From JAIEPM01 sp964546815 (lineage in GTDB: Bacteria > Cyanobacteriota > Vampirovibrionia > Obscuribacterales > Obscuribacteraceae): a DNA stretch of 64,000 bases. The first letter of the stretch is position 1; every line of letters begins with the position of its first letter. Of the stretch, positions 1 through 8,296 are shown one piece after another. A program made the position numbers and the translations under genes. Where the stretch lies: assembly GCA_964546815.1 (NCBI GenBank), contig CAZJLR010000028.1, positions 15,173 to 79,172 of the forward strand, read 5' to 3'. Under the pieces are notes generated by a model. The model had not been told where the DNA came from. It searched no databases and saw only the letters and a list, made by a program, of their open reading frames with translations.

Positions 1-156
1 ATCGATGATCAAAGCGTCGTAAGTAAACTCGCTCAGCATCGGATCTGCTTCTTCTACTGAATTTGCTTGATCGACAATGTAGCCCGCGCTGATCAAAATT
101 TCTTGAATCGAGTCGGCAAGTTTTTCGTCATCATCAAGTACAAGAATTTTGGACAC
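1..156 (-). CDS. Response regulator receiver domain, N-terminal part (cut by window edge)
   Basis: The reading frame starts at a GTG at 156 with a GGAG Shine-Dalgarno five bases upstream. It runs off the window after 52 codons. The peptide begins (M)SKILVLDDDEKLADS and ends in DALIID. This is the classic CheY-like pattern of an acidic cluster after the first beta strand and the phospho-acceptor Asp at about residue 52. The output domain lies outside the window. It is divergent from the TPR/histidine kinase pair that follows. That makes it a candidate partner of the kinase at 1761-3233, which is an inference from position only. Confidence 0.85.
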   Translation of the reverse strand, partial: MSKILVLDDDEKLADSIQEILISAGYIVDQANSVEEADPMLSEFTYDALIID

Positions 157-295
157 TTGTGCTCCATCTCTCAGCCTGGGACCTTGTTATTTATGCCATC
201 TTTGCATCGCAGATCTACGGGTCTAAATTAATTGTTTGGACATGTTGACGCGCACGAGTCCTGTTGGCTATGTTAACCTTACTTGCGCCTTCAAA

Positions 296-301
296 TTTAG
301 T
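296..301 (+). promoter_or_regulatory. Possible -10 element giving a leaderless mRNA
   Basis: TTTAGT lies exactly six bases before the ATG at 308. A TTAACC hexamer lies 17 bases further upstream. No Shine-Dalgarno is visible before the ATG. The geometry would place transcription start on the A of the ATG. Each hexamer matches only four of six consensus bases, so this is a weak call. Confidence 0.3.
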
Positions 302-307
302 ACCTGA

Positions 308-1771
308 ATGATTGTAATCAGCCAAAATCAAGTTATAAAGACGGCTGTACTGAGTAGTGCTTTGATTTTGGCTTGTCAAAATGTTGCAACTCTGGCTGCG
401 CCCTCGTCCTGGCGTAGGTTTGTTTCTGCTGCGCATTTAGACCTCAACACTAAAGATGGATGCCTCAAGGCAATTACGGTTTACGACGATGCAATAAAGA
501 TGATTGAAAAAAGCAATCCTGATTCAGAGGCAAAATATGATTTGTACCTGAATCTGGCAGAGTCTTACCGGCGGGCTGGAAAGCTAGATCAGGCAAATAA
601 AATTTTGGAATCTGTTGCACCTATCATCTTAAAAGGGAACTGGCTAGATCCCCTTCTTGTAACGAGATATTGGCGCCGACGAGCAGAGCTCTGCTTCTCA
701 CAGGGTCTTTACGAAGAATACGTCGAAGCTCTTATTCGAGCAAACAAGATATTGCGCCAATACCTTCCTCAAAGCGGCATGCGAGACTTTGCGCAGCCAC
801 TTATTAATCTCATTAGCGTGCACAACTGGAAAGCTGCCGCTGTATTGATGAGACAAATAAGGTCGCGGCACTCATTTGACACACGCAGCAACGAAATAAA
901 CGAGTCTTGCATCAATGGTGTTTGTTATCACATTACCAGCTATGTTTGTACTCATCTGAGCGAGAAGGATTTTGATTATGTGCAAGAGTTGCTGTCTTTG
1001 CTTACAGAGTTTGATAGAGTTCCCAAAAGATTGCTTCGTACCTGGATTGGTTTTTTGTCTGTTTATCCAATGCTAAAAGCGCTTAGCCCAGAGTGCGAGC
1101 ACGCCTTAGTTAAACTGGCTGAGCAATCAAGAACTGCAAGTGATGAAATCAGTTTGCGAAGCTGTCTGGAAGGAATTGTATTAGAAAGAAAGGGAGATCT
1201 TTTGGGCGCGCTTAAGGCATATGAGAGAGCCTATGAAGCGGCTGGGCAGGCAAAAAATATTGAGGAGCAAAATATTGCATGTGAAAGAATTACTGCATGT
1301 GTTTCGTCAAATGAACAATCTAAAACAGCTTCAATTGAGCTTTTGCAGGAAGAGCAAAAATTGACAGACCTTCAGCATATAGGGCTCTGGAAGCTTGCCG
1401 GCGAAGATAAATTCAATCGTCAAAATGTCAGAATCTTATTGCGTATTGCAGTCGAGTATGCGCGATTTAATCGCATCTCTGATGCAGAATTGGCATTGCA
1501 AGGCGTTTCCATGGCAAGGACTAAGGGCTTTCCCTTTTACCCATGCAGAGTATTGCTCCCTAAAATAGAAATATGCCGTTCGTTCATTCGGCAAAACGAG
1601 CTGCAAAAAGCCGAAAAAGGACTGAAAGAAATAAAAGAAATGCTAGCGCCCTGTTTGTGCGAAGAAGCAAACGGGAAGGGTGATTTCGTTTTCAAAAGAG
1701 TACCAGAGCTTTTGAGTACAGCAGAAAATGAGTTTGCGGCAAGGAGTAAAGGTCAGAATAATGCAAATTAG
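308..1771 (+). CDS. Secreted TPR-repeat protein
   Basis: The 487-residue protein starts with a signal peptide: a hydrophobic stretch at about residues 10-30 ending in ATLAAPSS. Helical repeats follow, including TPR-like segments such as YDLYLNLAESYRRAGKLDQA near residues 75-95 and LEGIVLERKGDLLGALKAYE near residue 300. TPR proteins are protein-binding scaffolds, so an extracytoplasmic binding role is likely. No enzymatic motif was seen. Its last 11 bases overlap the start of the histidine kinase, so the two are probably translationally coupled. A role as an accessory or sensory partner of that kinase is an inference. The start at 308 is chosen because it gives a complete signal peptide. Confidence 0.8.
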   Translation: MIVISQNQVIKTAVLSSALILACQNVATLAAPSSWRRFVSAAHLDLNTKDGCLKAITVYDDAIKMIEKSNPDSEAKYDLYLNLAESYRRAGKLDQANKILESVAPIILKGNWLDPLLVTRYWRRRAELCFSQGLYEEYVEALIRANKILRQYLPQSGMRDFAQPLINLISVHNWKAAAVLMRQIRSRHSFDTRSNEINESCINGVCYHITSYVCTHLSEKDFDYVQELLSLLTEFDRVPKRLLRTWIGFLSVYPMLKALSPECEHALVKLAEQSRTASDEISLRSCLEGIVLERKGDLLGALKAYERAYEAAGQAKNIEEQNIACERITACVSSNEQSKTASIELLQEEQKLTDLQHIGLWKLAGEDKFNRQNVRILLRIAVEYARFNRISDAELALQGVSMARTKGFPFYPCRVLLPKIEICRSFIRQNELQKAEKGLKEIKEMLAPCLCEEANGKGDFVFKRVPELLSTAENEFAARSKGQNNAN

Positions 1772-3233
1772 ACATAGACTGATTTTGTTGCTCGGATTGC
1801 CGCTTGCTTGCCAGCTACTTACTGTTGGTGTAATGAATTATTCCTACGGGCGCATCGATGAGCTTGCTGAGCATGAACTAAGAGCTAAACGAGCTATTGC
1901 AGTCGGCTTGCAGATCAGAAGTACTTTAGAGCAATCAGTGCTGATGATTGCCGGACAGAGTGTAACTGGTATCGGGCTGGCAAAAACAGACAGTCAAAGG
2001 GAGCGCGTTTCGCGTGATTTTTCAGCCTTACGCAAGCTGGCTGCTAATGATCCCAAAGCGCTTGAACTCATCAGCGCTTCTGAAAAACATGCCAGCAAGT
2101 TTCTCGATATGTGGGAAGAGCTCGCATCAGCTTACCAGCCCGGCGGCAACGATAAGCTCTATTTTTCTCAATTTCTGGGCAGAAGCGAGTTTAACGAGTC
2201 ATTGACTTTGTCATTTAACCAGATTCGCGAAGACACAGAGAAGTTGATTGCTCTGTACACGCCAATAGCTCAAGAGTTTCACCCCAAAGCAATCAAAGCA
2301 AGGGCTGACTTACGCAATGGCATTATTGCTGCTATTGCCTTTAACGTGCTTCTTGTAATGGCACTGGCGATTATTTTGAATAAGAATACTTTGTCGCGAT
2401 TGAAAGTCTTAATGGAAAATATGAAAGCGTTTTCCAAAGGTAAGCCGCCTGCTGAGCCGCTGAGCGGAAATGATGAGCTTTCAGATCTGGATAAGGCTTT
2501 TCGTGAAATGTCCGATGAGTTAGCAAGACTGGAAGAATTCAGGCAGTCAATGCGAGCCATGGTAAATCATGATTTGCGTTCGCCGCTCACTTCCATGAGC
2601 TTGAAAGTCGAAATCATGCTTGGTGGCGCTGAAGATTCGCTGTCGCCAAAAATGGTTAAAGACCTGAAAGTATTGAAAAGCGAAACCGATAGACTGCGGC
2701 GCCTGGCAAATACTTTGCTTGATATAGATAAGATGGAAGACGGCAGTGTTGATGTGCGGCTGTCTAGTATTTCTTGCGCAGAAATAATAGCTCTTTCGGC
2801 TGAGGCCGTGCTGGCACAATGTAAGCGCAAGAACATCGAGCTAGTGCAAGACTTACCTGCAGATGCAGCTTTTATGTGTGATAAAGATAGAACCATTCAA
2901 GTTGTCGTGAACTTTCTTTCCAACGCAGTTAAGTTTGCGCCGAAAAATTCGAAGCTGGAACTGGCTGTTGTGCCTGGGGAGAATGATTGCTGGCGGCTGG
3001 AAGTGCTTGATGAAGGCCCGGGTGTGCCTGCAGACAAAAAGGACAAATTGTTTGCTAAATTCAGTCAACTTGATCAGCCGTCTGAAGTGCGCAAAGAAGG
3101 GAGCGGATTGGGACTCTACATTTGCAAAATGCTCATAGAAGCGCAAAAAGGCAAAGTAGGTTTTAGAGCTAGAGAAGGCGCCGGCAGTTGTTTTTGGTTT
3201 GAGCTGCCCAGGGGCGAAAAGGTTTCAGACTGA
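1761..3233 (+). CDS. Membrane sensor histidine kinase with HAMP domain
   Basis: This is a 490-residue kinase. An N-terminal membrane helix (about residues 5-25) and a second one (about 190-210) bracket an extracytoplasmic sensor region. A HAMP-like linker and a HisKA domain follow, with HDLRSPL (phospho-acceptor His about residue 270). The HATPase domain shows the N box (NFLSNAVKFAP), the G1 box (DEGPGVP) and the G2 box (GSGLGLYI). An in-frame start at 1728 exists. The ATG at 1761 is preferred because an AAGGAG lies upstream and the membrane helix then starts near residue 5. It overlaps the upstream TPR gene by 11 bases. The cognate regulator may be the divergent receiver protein at the window start, but this is not shown. 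Confidence 0.92.
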   Translation: MQIRHRLILLLGLPLACQLLTVGVMNYSYGRIDELAEHELRAKRAIAVGLQIRSTLEQSVLMIAGQSVTGIGLAKTDSQRERVSRDFSALRKLAANDPKALELISASEKHASKFLDMWEELASAYQPGGNDKLYFSQFLGRSEFNESLTLSFNQIREDTEKLIALYTPIAQEFHPKAIKARADLRNGIIAAIAFNVLLVMALAIILNKNTLSRLKVLMENMKAFSKGKPPAEPLSGNDELSDLDKAFREMSDELARLEEFRQSMRAMVNHDLRSPLTSMSLKVEIMLGGAEDSLSPKMVKDLKVLKSETDRLRRLANTLLDIDKMEDGSVDVRLSSISCAEIIALSAEAVLAQCKRKNIELVQDLPADAAFMCDKDRTIQVVVNFLSNAVKFAPKNSKLELAVVPGENDCWRLEVLDEGPGVPADKKDKLFAKFSQLDQPSEVRKEGSGLGLYICKMLIEAQKGKVGFRAREGAGSCFWFELPRGEKVSD

Positions 3234-3323
3234 GTTTTCGCATTGTATGTGCTTTAAAAGTCAAAAAGACAGAGAGATTTTGCGCTATTTAAAAGTCAAA
3301 AAGTGCAAAAAAGGAAAAAAAGA

Positions 3324-3364
3324 ACTCGAAGGATGCGGCCGGTTAAGACCAGCATCCTTCGAGT
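3324..3364 (-). terminator. Hairpin terminator of the small membrane protein gene
   Basis: A perfect 13-bp stem (ACTCGAAGGATGC and its complement) encloses a 15-base loop. On the minus strand it is followed by a long series of T-runs down to about 3253. The T-runs close on CTTTTAAA twice. Confidence 0.85.
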
Positions 3365-3374
3365 AAAGAGCGAA

Positions 3375-3575
3375 TCACCTCATCAGGTGTTCGATGAGAA
3401 TCATGGCGCCGCCGAGAAGCCAGAGCGCAACGAAAACCGATGCGACGATACGCGCGGAGAGAGGCCAGGACGACCAGCCGTTGTTGCTGTCATCGCCGGG
3501 GTCGCCGTTCTTGTCTTTGTCATCGGGAATATGCGGCGGACCTTTTGGGTCGCTCGCGTCGAACTTGTTCTTCAT
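3375..3575 (-). CDS. Small single-pass membrane protein of unknown function
   Basis: This 66-residue protein has an acidic, Asp/Lys/Pro-rich N-terminal half (MKNKFDASDPKGPPH...). One membrane helix near the C-terminus follows (about residues 40-60: IVASVFVALWLLGGAMILIE). The ATG at 3575 is chosen because AAGGAAGGA lies about 10 bases upstream. Longer in-frame starts would run into the terminator of the acyl-CoA dehydrogenase gene. A strong terminator follows. I do not recognise the family. It has the codon style of the well-expressed genes of this window. Confidence 0.6.
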   Translation of the reverse strand: MKNKFDASDPKGPPHIPDDKDKNGDPGDDSNNGWSSWPLSARIVASVFVALWLLGGAMILIEHLMR

Positions 3576-3636
3576 GTGATGAATATCCTTCCTTGTTGAC
3601 GATAAAGAAAGTCGGGTTGCAGAAAGCCCGAAAAAA

Positions 3637-3677
3637 GGAGGCGCAAGAGAGCCATTGCTGGTTTCTCTTGCGCCTCC
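3637..3677 (-). terminator. Hairpin terminator after the acyl-CoA dehydrogenase gene
   Basis: A perfect 14-bp stem, GGAGGCGCAAGAGA, with a 13-base loop is followed on the minus strand by a run of six T. It lies downstream of a second hairpin at 3686-3735. Confidence 0.85.
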
Positions 3678-3685
3678 TCGGGAAT

Positions 3686-3735
3686 TCGGCAAGGGTAAGA
3701 CTGTCGCCTCCGTGCGTACAGTCTACCTTTGCCGA
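3686..3735 (-). terminator. Second long hairpin just after the acyl-CoA dehydrogenase stop
   Basis: TCGGCAAGGGTAAGACTG pairs with CAGTCTACCTTTGCCGA with one bulge around a 15-base loop, nine bases past the stop codon. No T-run follows directly. It may protect the 3' end or act with the terminator at 3637-3677. Confidence 0.55.
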
Positions 3736-3744
3736 TCAAAGAGC

Positions 3745-5667
3745 TTACTTCTGATACTGGCGCAGAACGGGGGTCTCTTCGACGCCTTCGATCTGCTTGA
3801 ACTTGCCTTCGGCAACCATGTCGGCCAGGCGAGCGCAGTCACGGAAGTAGGCATCCGAGGGCTGTTCGCCGGTGAGCTTGCGGCGCAGGTCCTGGCAGAG
3901 GATGTCGGCCGCCGCGATGGTGGCTTCGTCCTTCGAGGCGTGCGCATGCATCGCAGTCACGAGCATGACGATGGTGTCCTGCACGCGCTGGCTCATGTGC
4001 ACGATGCGCGACTGACGGTCACCAAGCTTCACCTGGTGCTTGATCATGTTGGTGGAGATCTCGGTGGCCAGCTTGGCGCTTTGAGCAAGCGCGAAGTTGA
4101 CGTGCTTCTGCAGGCGCTTGTTCATGCCGCCGACAGACTGCCCGTTGAAGAAGCGCTTCACGAACGTGCTCAGATTCCACCAGGCAAACGGCACGCCATT
4201 TTTCATGAGCTGCCAGGCGCCGGAGAAAACCTTGCCCTTCATGAGGCTCTTCATGCCGTTTCCGAGGGGCAACATGTAGTTGGTGCCGTGCTCGGTAGCC
4301 AGCGAGAGGAAGAACTTCATCGCCAGCATTTCGCCTTCGCCTTCGTAGATCATCGGGGCCAGGTAGTCGTGGATGTTGTCGCCCACGAGGTGCCCGTGCA
4401 AGAACGAACGACCACCGTGCGTGGTCATGGCGATGTCGATGGCAGCTTCCTTCTGCGCGGTGGAGCCGAAGATCTTGGCGATGATGCATTCGAGCTCACC
4501 GCGATAACCTTCGTCCAGCTTCGACGAGCACCAGTCGCGCAGCGCGTCGGCGCCGACGATGAGTGCAGCCAGCCGAGCAACGCGCTTCTTCACCAGCTCA
4601 CGAGTCTCGATGGGCTGCGTGAAAGTGACGCGGTATTTGCCCCAGCTGTTCGGGCAGATGCTGCGCAGCAAGAGGCGCATGACACCGGCGGAGTTGGCGC
4701 AGAGAGCCACGCGACCATAGTTGAGACCATGGTAGGCGATGACCAGGCCGTTGCCGTCCGGAGCGCTGAGCCGATTGGCGGCAGGCACGCGGAAGTTGAC
4801 GAACTTGAGCCCGTTGTTGAAACCATGCTTCAAGGCATGGATTCCGTAGTGAACGAGCTGGAAGTTCTCGTTTTCGGTTTCGGGCAGCTCGACGATGAAC
4901 ACCGCCGGCTTCTCTTCCCCTTCAACGCGCGTTACAAGCCCGATCGTGCGACCAGGAACGGCGTTGGAAATGAAGAGCTTTTCGCCGTTGATGACGTAGT
5001 CGTCACCTTCGCGGCGAGCCGTGGTCTTCAAGTTGGTGAGGTCGGAACCTGCAGCCGGTTCGGTGAGCGCGAAAGCGGAGATGCGCTTGCCCGAGGCCAG
5101 TTGCGGCAGGAAGTACTCTTTCTGCGCGTCGTTGCCGAAAACGCTGACAGGGTCAACCGCGCCGATGCAACCGTGAATGGAGGCATAACCGGCTTCCGTG
5201 GGGAAACCAGCCGCAGCCACTTCGGTGATCATGCGGGTGAAGCGAGTGAGCGAAGCACCCTTGCCGCCGTACTTCGGGTCGACAAGCATGCCCCAGTAGC
5301 CGGCGGCGCCCAGGTCTGCGATGGTCTTCTTGCTCACCTTGCCGTTTTCGTCGTAGCCGCTGCCGTCAGCGCGGTTGGCCTTGAGCACGGCGATGGTGCG
5401 GGCAACGGTCTCTTCGATGTCGGCATTGACTGGGGTCTGTCCCGGCAGGAAGTGCCGAACACCAGCCTTGTGCCAGATGACGCGGTGCACGGGGCTGCCC
5501 GTGGTGCGGCCGCGTTCGCCGTAGAGCTCGTCGGTGGCGCTGTCGGCGCGGTCAATCGCTCCGGTGCGCTTCACTTCGTCTTCGCTCTTGCCTGCATCGC
5601 GCAAGACGTCTTCGGCGAGGTTGGAATCGTTCTTGATGACCTTGCGGTCGTTGTTTTTCTTGGACAT
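3745..5667 (-). CDS. Acyl-CoA dehydrogenase, long/very-long-chain type
   Basis: This is a 640-residue FAD enzyme that would make the first double bond in fatty-acid beta-oxidation. The signature ALTEPAAGSDLTNLKTTA sits near residue 200, followed by GDDYVINGEKLFISN. The segment around MIYEGEGEMLAMKF near residue 450 sits where the catalytic Glu region of this family is expected. The length exceeds the usual 380-400 residues. An extra N-terminal region and a helical C-terminal region of about 180 residues resemble the VLCAD/ACAD9 and FadE-like classes. The ATG has AAGGA nine bases upstream. The codon style is G/C-ending, so the opposite strand is also open over almost the whole gene. Two hairpins follow. 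Fatty-acid oxidation fits the lipases encoded upstream on the same strand. Confidence 0.93.
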   Translation of the reverse strand: MSKKNNDRKVIKNDSNLAEDVLRDAGKSEDEVKRTGAIDRADSATDELYGERGRTTGSPVHRVIWHKAGVRHFLPGQTPVNADIEETVARTIAVLKANRADGSGYDENGKVSKKTIADLGAAGYWGMLVDPKYGGKGASLTRFTRMITEVAAAGFPTEAGYASIHGCIGAVDPVSVFGNDAQKEYFLPQLASGKRISAFALTEPAAGSDLTNLKTTARREGDDYVINGEKLFISNAVPGRTIGLVTRVEGEEKPAVFIVELPETENENFQLVHYGIHALKHGFNNGLKFVNFRVPAANRLSAPDGNGLVIAYHGLNYGRVALCANSAGVMRLLLRSICPNSWGKYRVTFTQPIETRELVKKRVARLAALIVGADALRDWCSSKLDEGYRGELECIIAKIFGSTAQKEAAIDIAMTTHGGRSFLHGHLVGDNIHDYLAPMIYEGEGEMLAMKFFLSLATEHGTNYMLPLGNGMKSLMKGKVFSGAWQLMKNGVPFAWWNLSTFVKRFFNGQSVGGMNKRLQKHVNFALAQSAKLATEISTNMIKHQVKLGDRQSRIVHMSQRVQDTIVMLVTAMHAHASKDEATIAAADILCQDLRRKLTGEQPSDAYFRDCARLADMVAEGKFKQIEGVEETPVLRQYQK

Positions 5668-5761
5668 GATCGTTCATCCTTTTCTTGAAATTGGAGCCAG
5701 GCAAAATGCCTGTCCCGCGAAAAGCGGGAATACTCGGGATAGGTAAAGGGACTAAGAGAAA

Positions 5762-5817
5762 CGGCAGCGTCCCGCTGCGATACCATTTGTGGTGGCATCA
5801 CAGCAAGGACGCTGCCG
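5762..5817 (-). terminator. Terminator-like hairpin after the patatin gene
   Basis: An 11-bp stem (CGGCAGCGTCC and complement) encloses a 34-base loop, followed on the minus strand by TTTCTCTT. It lies between the patatin stop and the acyl-CoA dehydrogenase start. Smaller hairpins at 5700-5735 add to it. Confidence 0.6.
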
Positions 5818-5939
5818 GAGTCTGAAACTGAAGCTGAAACAATTCTCTTCGTTGTTTCAGGTCGAATTTTGATCGTCGGACAACGATTTGAACGAAGGCT
5901 CTACATAGCTCTTTTGGCGACGCAATATGTCGCTTGGCT

Positions 5940-6992
5940 TTAGTAGAGCCCGTGCCTGGCAAAATGATGTTCTGCCCGTTCGGTGAGCACTTGTCGCTGA
6001 TCAATCTTAGCAAGCTCCTTGCCTTTCATCGACGGAAGCGCGCTCAATAGCTCGAGTGCGTCCTTGTGACGTTGGCCGGTGAGCAAGCCATGATCGGCAA
6101 GCTCGTGGATCGTAGAGCTGAATCCATCGATGATGGCCAGCCATTTCTCGTCCCGAGAGAGGTCAAAGCGCAGCGCATGGATGTGGTGGACACCCGGGCG
6201 GATGTCGATAACATCAGCAGTGTCGACACCCCAGGAGGTGTCGGGCTGGATCTTCCAGAACCACTTCCACCAGCGCAAGAACTTTCCGGTAAAACCCGGA
6301 ATGATATCTTCGCCGGTGCTGCAGCCGATGACTTCGTGGTATTTCGCACCAAAGAAGCTGACAGGCACTCGCACAGGGCAAATACCGTCTTTGGTGAAGG
6401 CACCGTCGTAAAGATGACGGCCCTGGTAAACCGTAGGCTTCATCAGCCCCGGGATTGCGCATGTTGCCTGAATTGCGAGTCCGATAGGCGCAGGCTGATT
6501 GGACAACTGAATCCACCTGCCGTCGCTGCCTTTCTCAAAGACTCCGTCCTTGCTGAACAGAATTTGAGTGTGACCGTCGACAGCCATGGTCCAGAACTTG
6601 TCCGGCCAGCTTGTGACATGCGATTCGATGTATTTACCCAGCTTATCAGTATCGTAGATACCGTAGCCGGTTCGGTTCTCTGGGTGCTCGTGGTATTCCT
6701 TCATCAAGATTGCCAGTAAGCTTTCAAACTTACCAGCCTTGTTTTCGCACATTTCGCGGAAGTCCACGTCGAGTGCGATGCGAAGGAAATCAGCGGGCTT
6801 CATGCCTGCTGCAAGCAAGATAGCGGGAAGTGATCCGCCACTTACTCCGCCGATGCTGGCATACTCGAGACCTGCCATATGGCAAGCAAGAGCTGAGCCG
6901 CAACCGGCGAGAATAGCGCGTGAGCCGCCTGCGCTTAAGACGTAATGCGCCAGGAACCCTCCGGACTTATTCCGGTCGGGTGACGCTTTCAT
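5940..6992 (-). CDS. Patatin-like phospholipase
   Basis: This is a 350-residue serine acyl-hydrolase of the patatin/RssA type. The oxyanion region LSAGGSRAI is at residues 19-27. The nucleophile elbow GGVSGG carries Ser51. The dyad Asp is in LYDGAF (about Asp196). Family members hydrolyse acyl esters of phospholipids. No signal peptide is visible, so a cytoplasmic or peripheral membrane location is likely. The ATG at 6992 is chosen for its GAGG at seven bases; the frame is open further upstream but lacks such a signal. It is the third gene of a minus-strand run after two paralogous unknown proteins, 119 bases downstream of the second, without a clear terminator between. Co-transcription is therefore plausible. 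Confidence 0.9.
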   Translation of the reverse strand: MKASPDRNKSGGFLAHYVLSAGGSRAILAGCGSALACHMAGLEYASIGGVSGGSLPAILLAAGMKPADFLRIALDVDFREMCENKAGKFESLLAILMKEYHEHPENRTGYGIYDTDKLGKYIESHVTSWPDKFWTMAVDGHTQILFSKDGVFEKGSDGRWIQLSNQPAPIGLAIQATCAIPGLMKPTVYQGRHLYDGAFTKDGICPVRVPVSFFGAKYHEVIGCSTGEDIIPGFTGKFLRWWKWFWKIQPDTSWGVDTADVIDIRPGVHHIHALRFDLSRDEKWLAIIDGFSSTIHELADHGLLTGQRHKDALELLSALPSMKGKELAKIDQRQVLTERAEHHFARHGLY

Positions 6993-7111
6993 GGTACTGC
7001 CTCGTGAGTTTAGACGCGCACCCGGCAAGTGTTCGCTAGAACACCGCCGTTTCGCGTCCTCTTCGGATTTTGTTGTAGATTCTTTAGAGAGAGAAACATG
7101 ATTCAGACGTC

Positions 7112-8167
7112 CTAGACAGGCGACTGAATTGGCAACTTTAATCGCGCAGCATTTTCGCTGAGCGCTTTGTTCACCCACAAAGTTTCGGCGCCGATATTGT
7201 CCTGCGGCCAGGTGACACCCATGCGCAGTTGCTCAGGCACAAATTGAGGCGGCAGGTTTTGCAGCACACAAACCCACGATTGTTGTGAGCGTGTCAGCGG
7301 CGTACCTGCATCTCTGATGCGCTTGAGCCCTGCGGCGATTGTCGCCATGGCGTCGACATGCTGTTGATAGCTGAGCCGATAGCCTTCTGAGATGAACCAC
7401 ATTGCCACATGGTAGTGACTGCAGGCAGCCTCCAGCATGTCATAGCCGCAGTGTTTCGCGACCACTTCGATGCCCTGCATGACGTTTTTAGAGACGTCTT
7501 TGATTGCTGCTGCGTGTTGACCTGGTGCCCTGGTGCTCAGCCAAGCTTTGTGGAAAAGCTGAAGGAAGAGTTCGGGCTTATCTGCGAATGTGAATGGTTT
7601 CTCGACAAAACTGTCGAGTTGCAAATCACCGCAGGCATCCTTAATGCGCGAACCAGGAGCTGAGCTGTAAACAGAGACTTCAAGCGAGTTGAGGCTTGCA
7701 ATCGGTCTGTTTTTCGAGTCGTCGTAGGGGAAGCTGAGCATGGCGCAATCATTGGCTGCAGGCGTGCCGTCATAACGACGGTCGCGCAGTGCAAGCATGA
7801 AGATTTGCTCGGCTTTGCCTTTCTCGACATCACCAACCCAGGCGCTGATTTTAATCTTGCGAAAATCTCGTTTGATGACGAGAGCACCGTATGCGGTGCG
7901 ATGGCAAGCTGAGATGTATGGATAGCGGACATGGTCTTTACGCCCGTAGATTACGTGGGCGTTGAGGTTGCTCGCTTCATCTCCCGGAAAGTGTCCCCGA
8001 GCCGTTTCGAACAAAGTTGCTTTGCCAATCGAAACGATTGGACCAAGCATTGCTTTCACGGTCGGGGTGAGCAGATGTTCCCAGATCATTTCGTCTGGAA
8101 CAGGCGTCCGGGATAGAGCTGTTAGCCCTAGCATCTCAGCTGCATCGTAGCTTTCGAATTTGAGCAT
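7112..8167 (-). CDS. Protein of unknown function, paralogue A (tandem pair)
   Basis: This 351-residue soluble protein has no recognised family and no signal peptide or membrane helix. It is clearly homologous over its full length to the next gene upstream (8297-9364). Shared landmarks include an N-terminal EMLGLTALSRTPVPDEMIW-type segment, FPGDE.SNLN, a VIKRD strand, WVGD..KGK, LRDRR.DGT.ANDCA, APGSRI..ACGD, HYHVAM and SWVCVLQNLP. Invariant His, Cys and acidic residues in these blocks could form a site, but no catalytic motif is recognised. It has an excellent GGAGGT Shine-Dalgarno seven bases before the ATG. Position upstream of the patatin gene suggests a shared lipid- or envelope-related role, which is inference only. 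Confidence 0.85.
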   Translation of the reverse strand: MLKFESYDAAEMLGLTALSRTPVPDEMIWEHLLTPTVKAMLGPIVSIGKATLFETARGHFPGDEASNLNAHVIYGRKDHVRYPYISACHRTAYGALVIKRDFRKIKISAWVGDVEKGKAEQIFMLALRDRRYDGTPAANDCAMLSFPYDDSKNRPIASLNSLEVSVYSSAPGSRIKDACGDLQLDSFVEKPFTFADKPELFLQLFHKAWLSTRAPGQHAAAIKDVSKNVMQGIEVVAKHCGYDMLEAACSHYHVAMWFISEGYRLSYQQHVDAMATIAAGLKRIRDAGTPLTRSQQSWVCVLQNLPPQFVPEQLRMGVTWPQDNIGAETLWVNKALSENAARLKLPIQSPV

Positions 8168-8226
8168 AGTGTTACCTCCATGCTCGGATGGCCCGATGTA
8201 GTTGAGAGAAAAACGAACAACGGCGA

Positions 8227-8260
8227 CGGGCGAGCCACATAAGAAGTGTTGGCTCGCCCG
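8227..8260 (-). terminator. Terminator-like hairpin between the two paralogues
   Basis: An 11-bp stem (CGGGCGAGCCA and complement) with a 12-base loop is followed on the minus strand by a T-rich stretch (GTTGTTCGTTTTTC). It may terminate or partly attenuate transcription between the tandem paralogues. Confidence 0.65.
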
Positions 8261-8296
8261 CCTTGCCGAAGTACTCCGTGTCGAGTGGCGTCAGTG

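Noticed and set aside
3240..3310. A-rich repeats suggesting a short tandem repeat or CRISPR remnant
   Set aside because: They are explained as minus-strand T-tails of a terminator; there are no spacers or regular repeat units.
3655..5688. 677-residue open frame on the plus strand
   Set aside because: It mirrors the acyl-CoA dehydrogenase gene, has no Shine-Dalgarno, and arises from the G/C-ending codons of the real gene.
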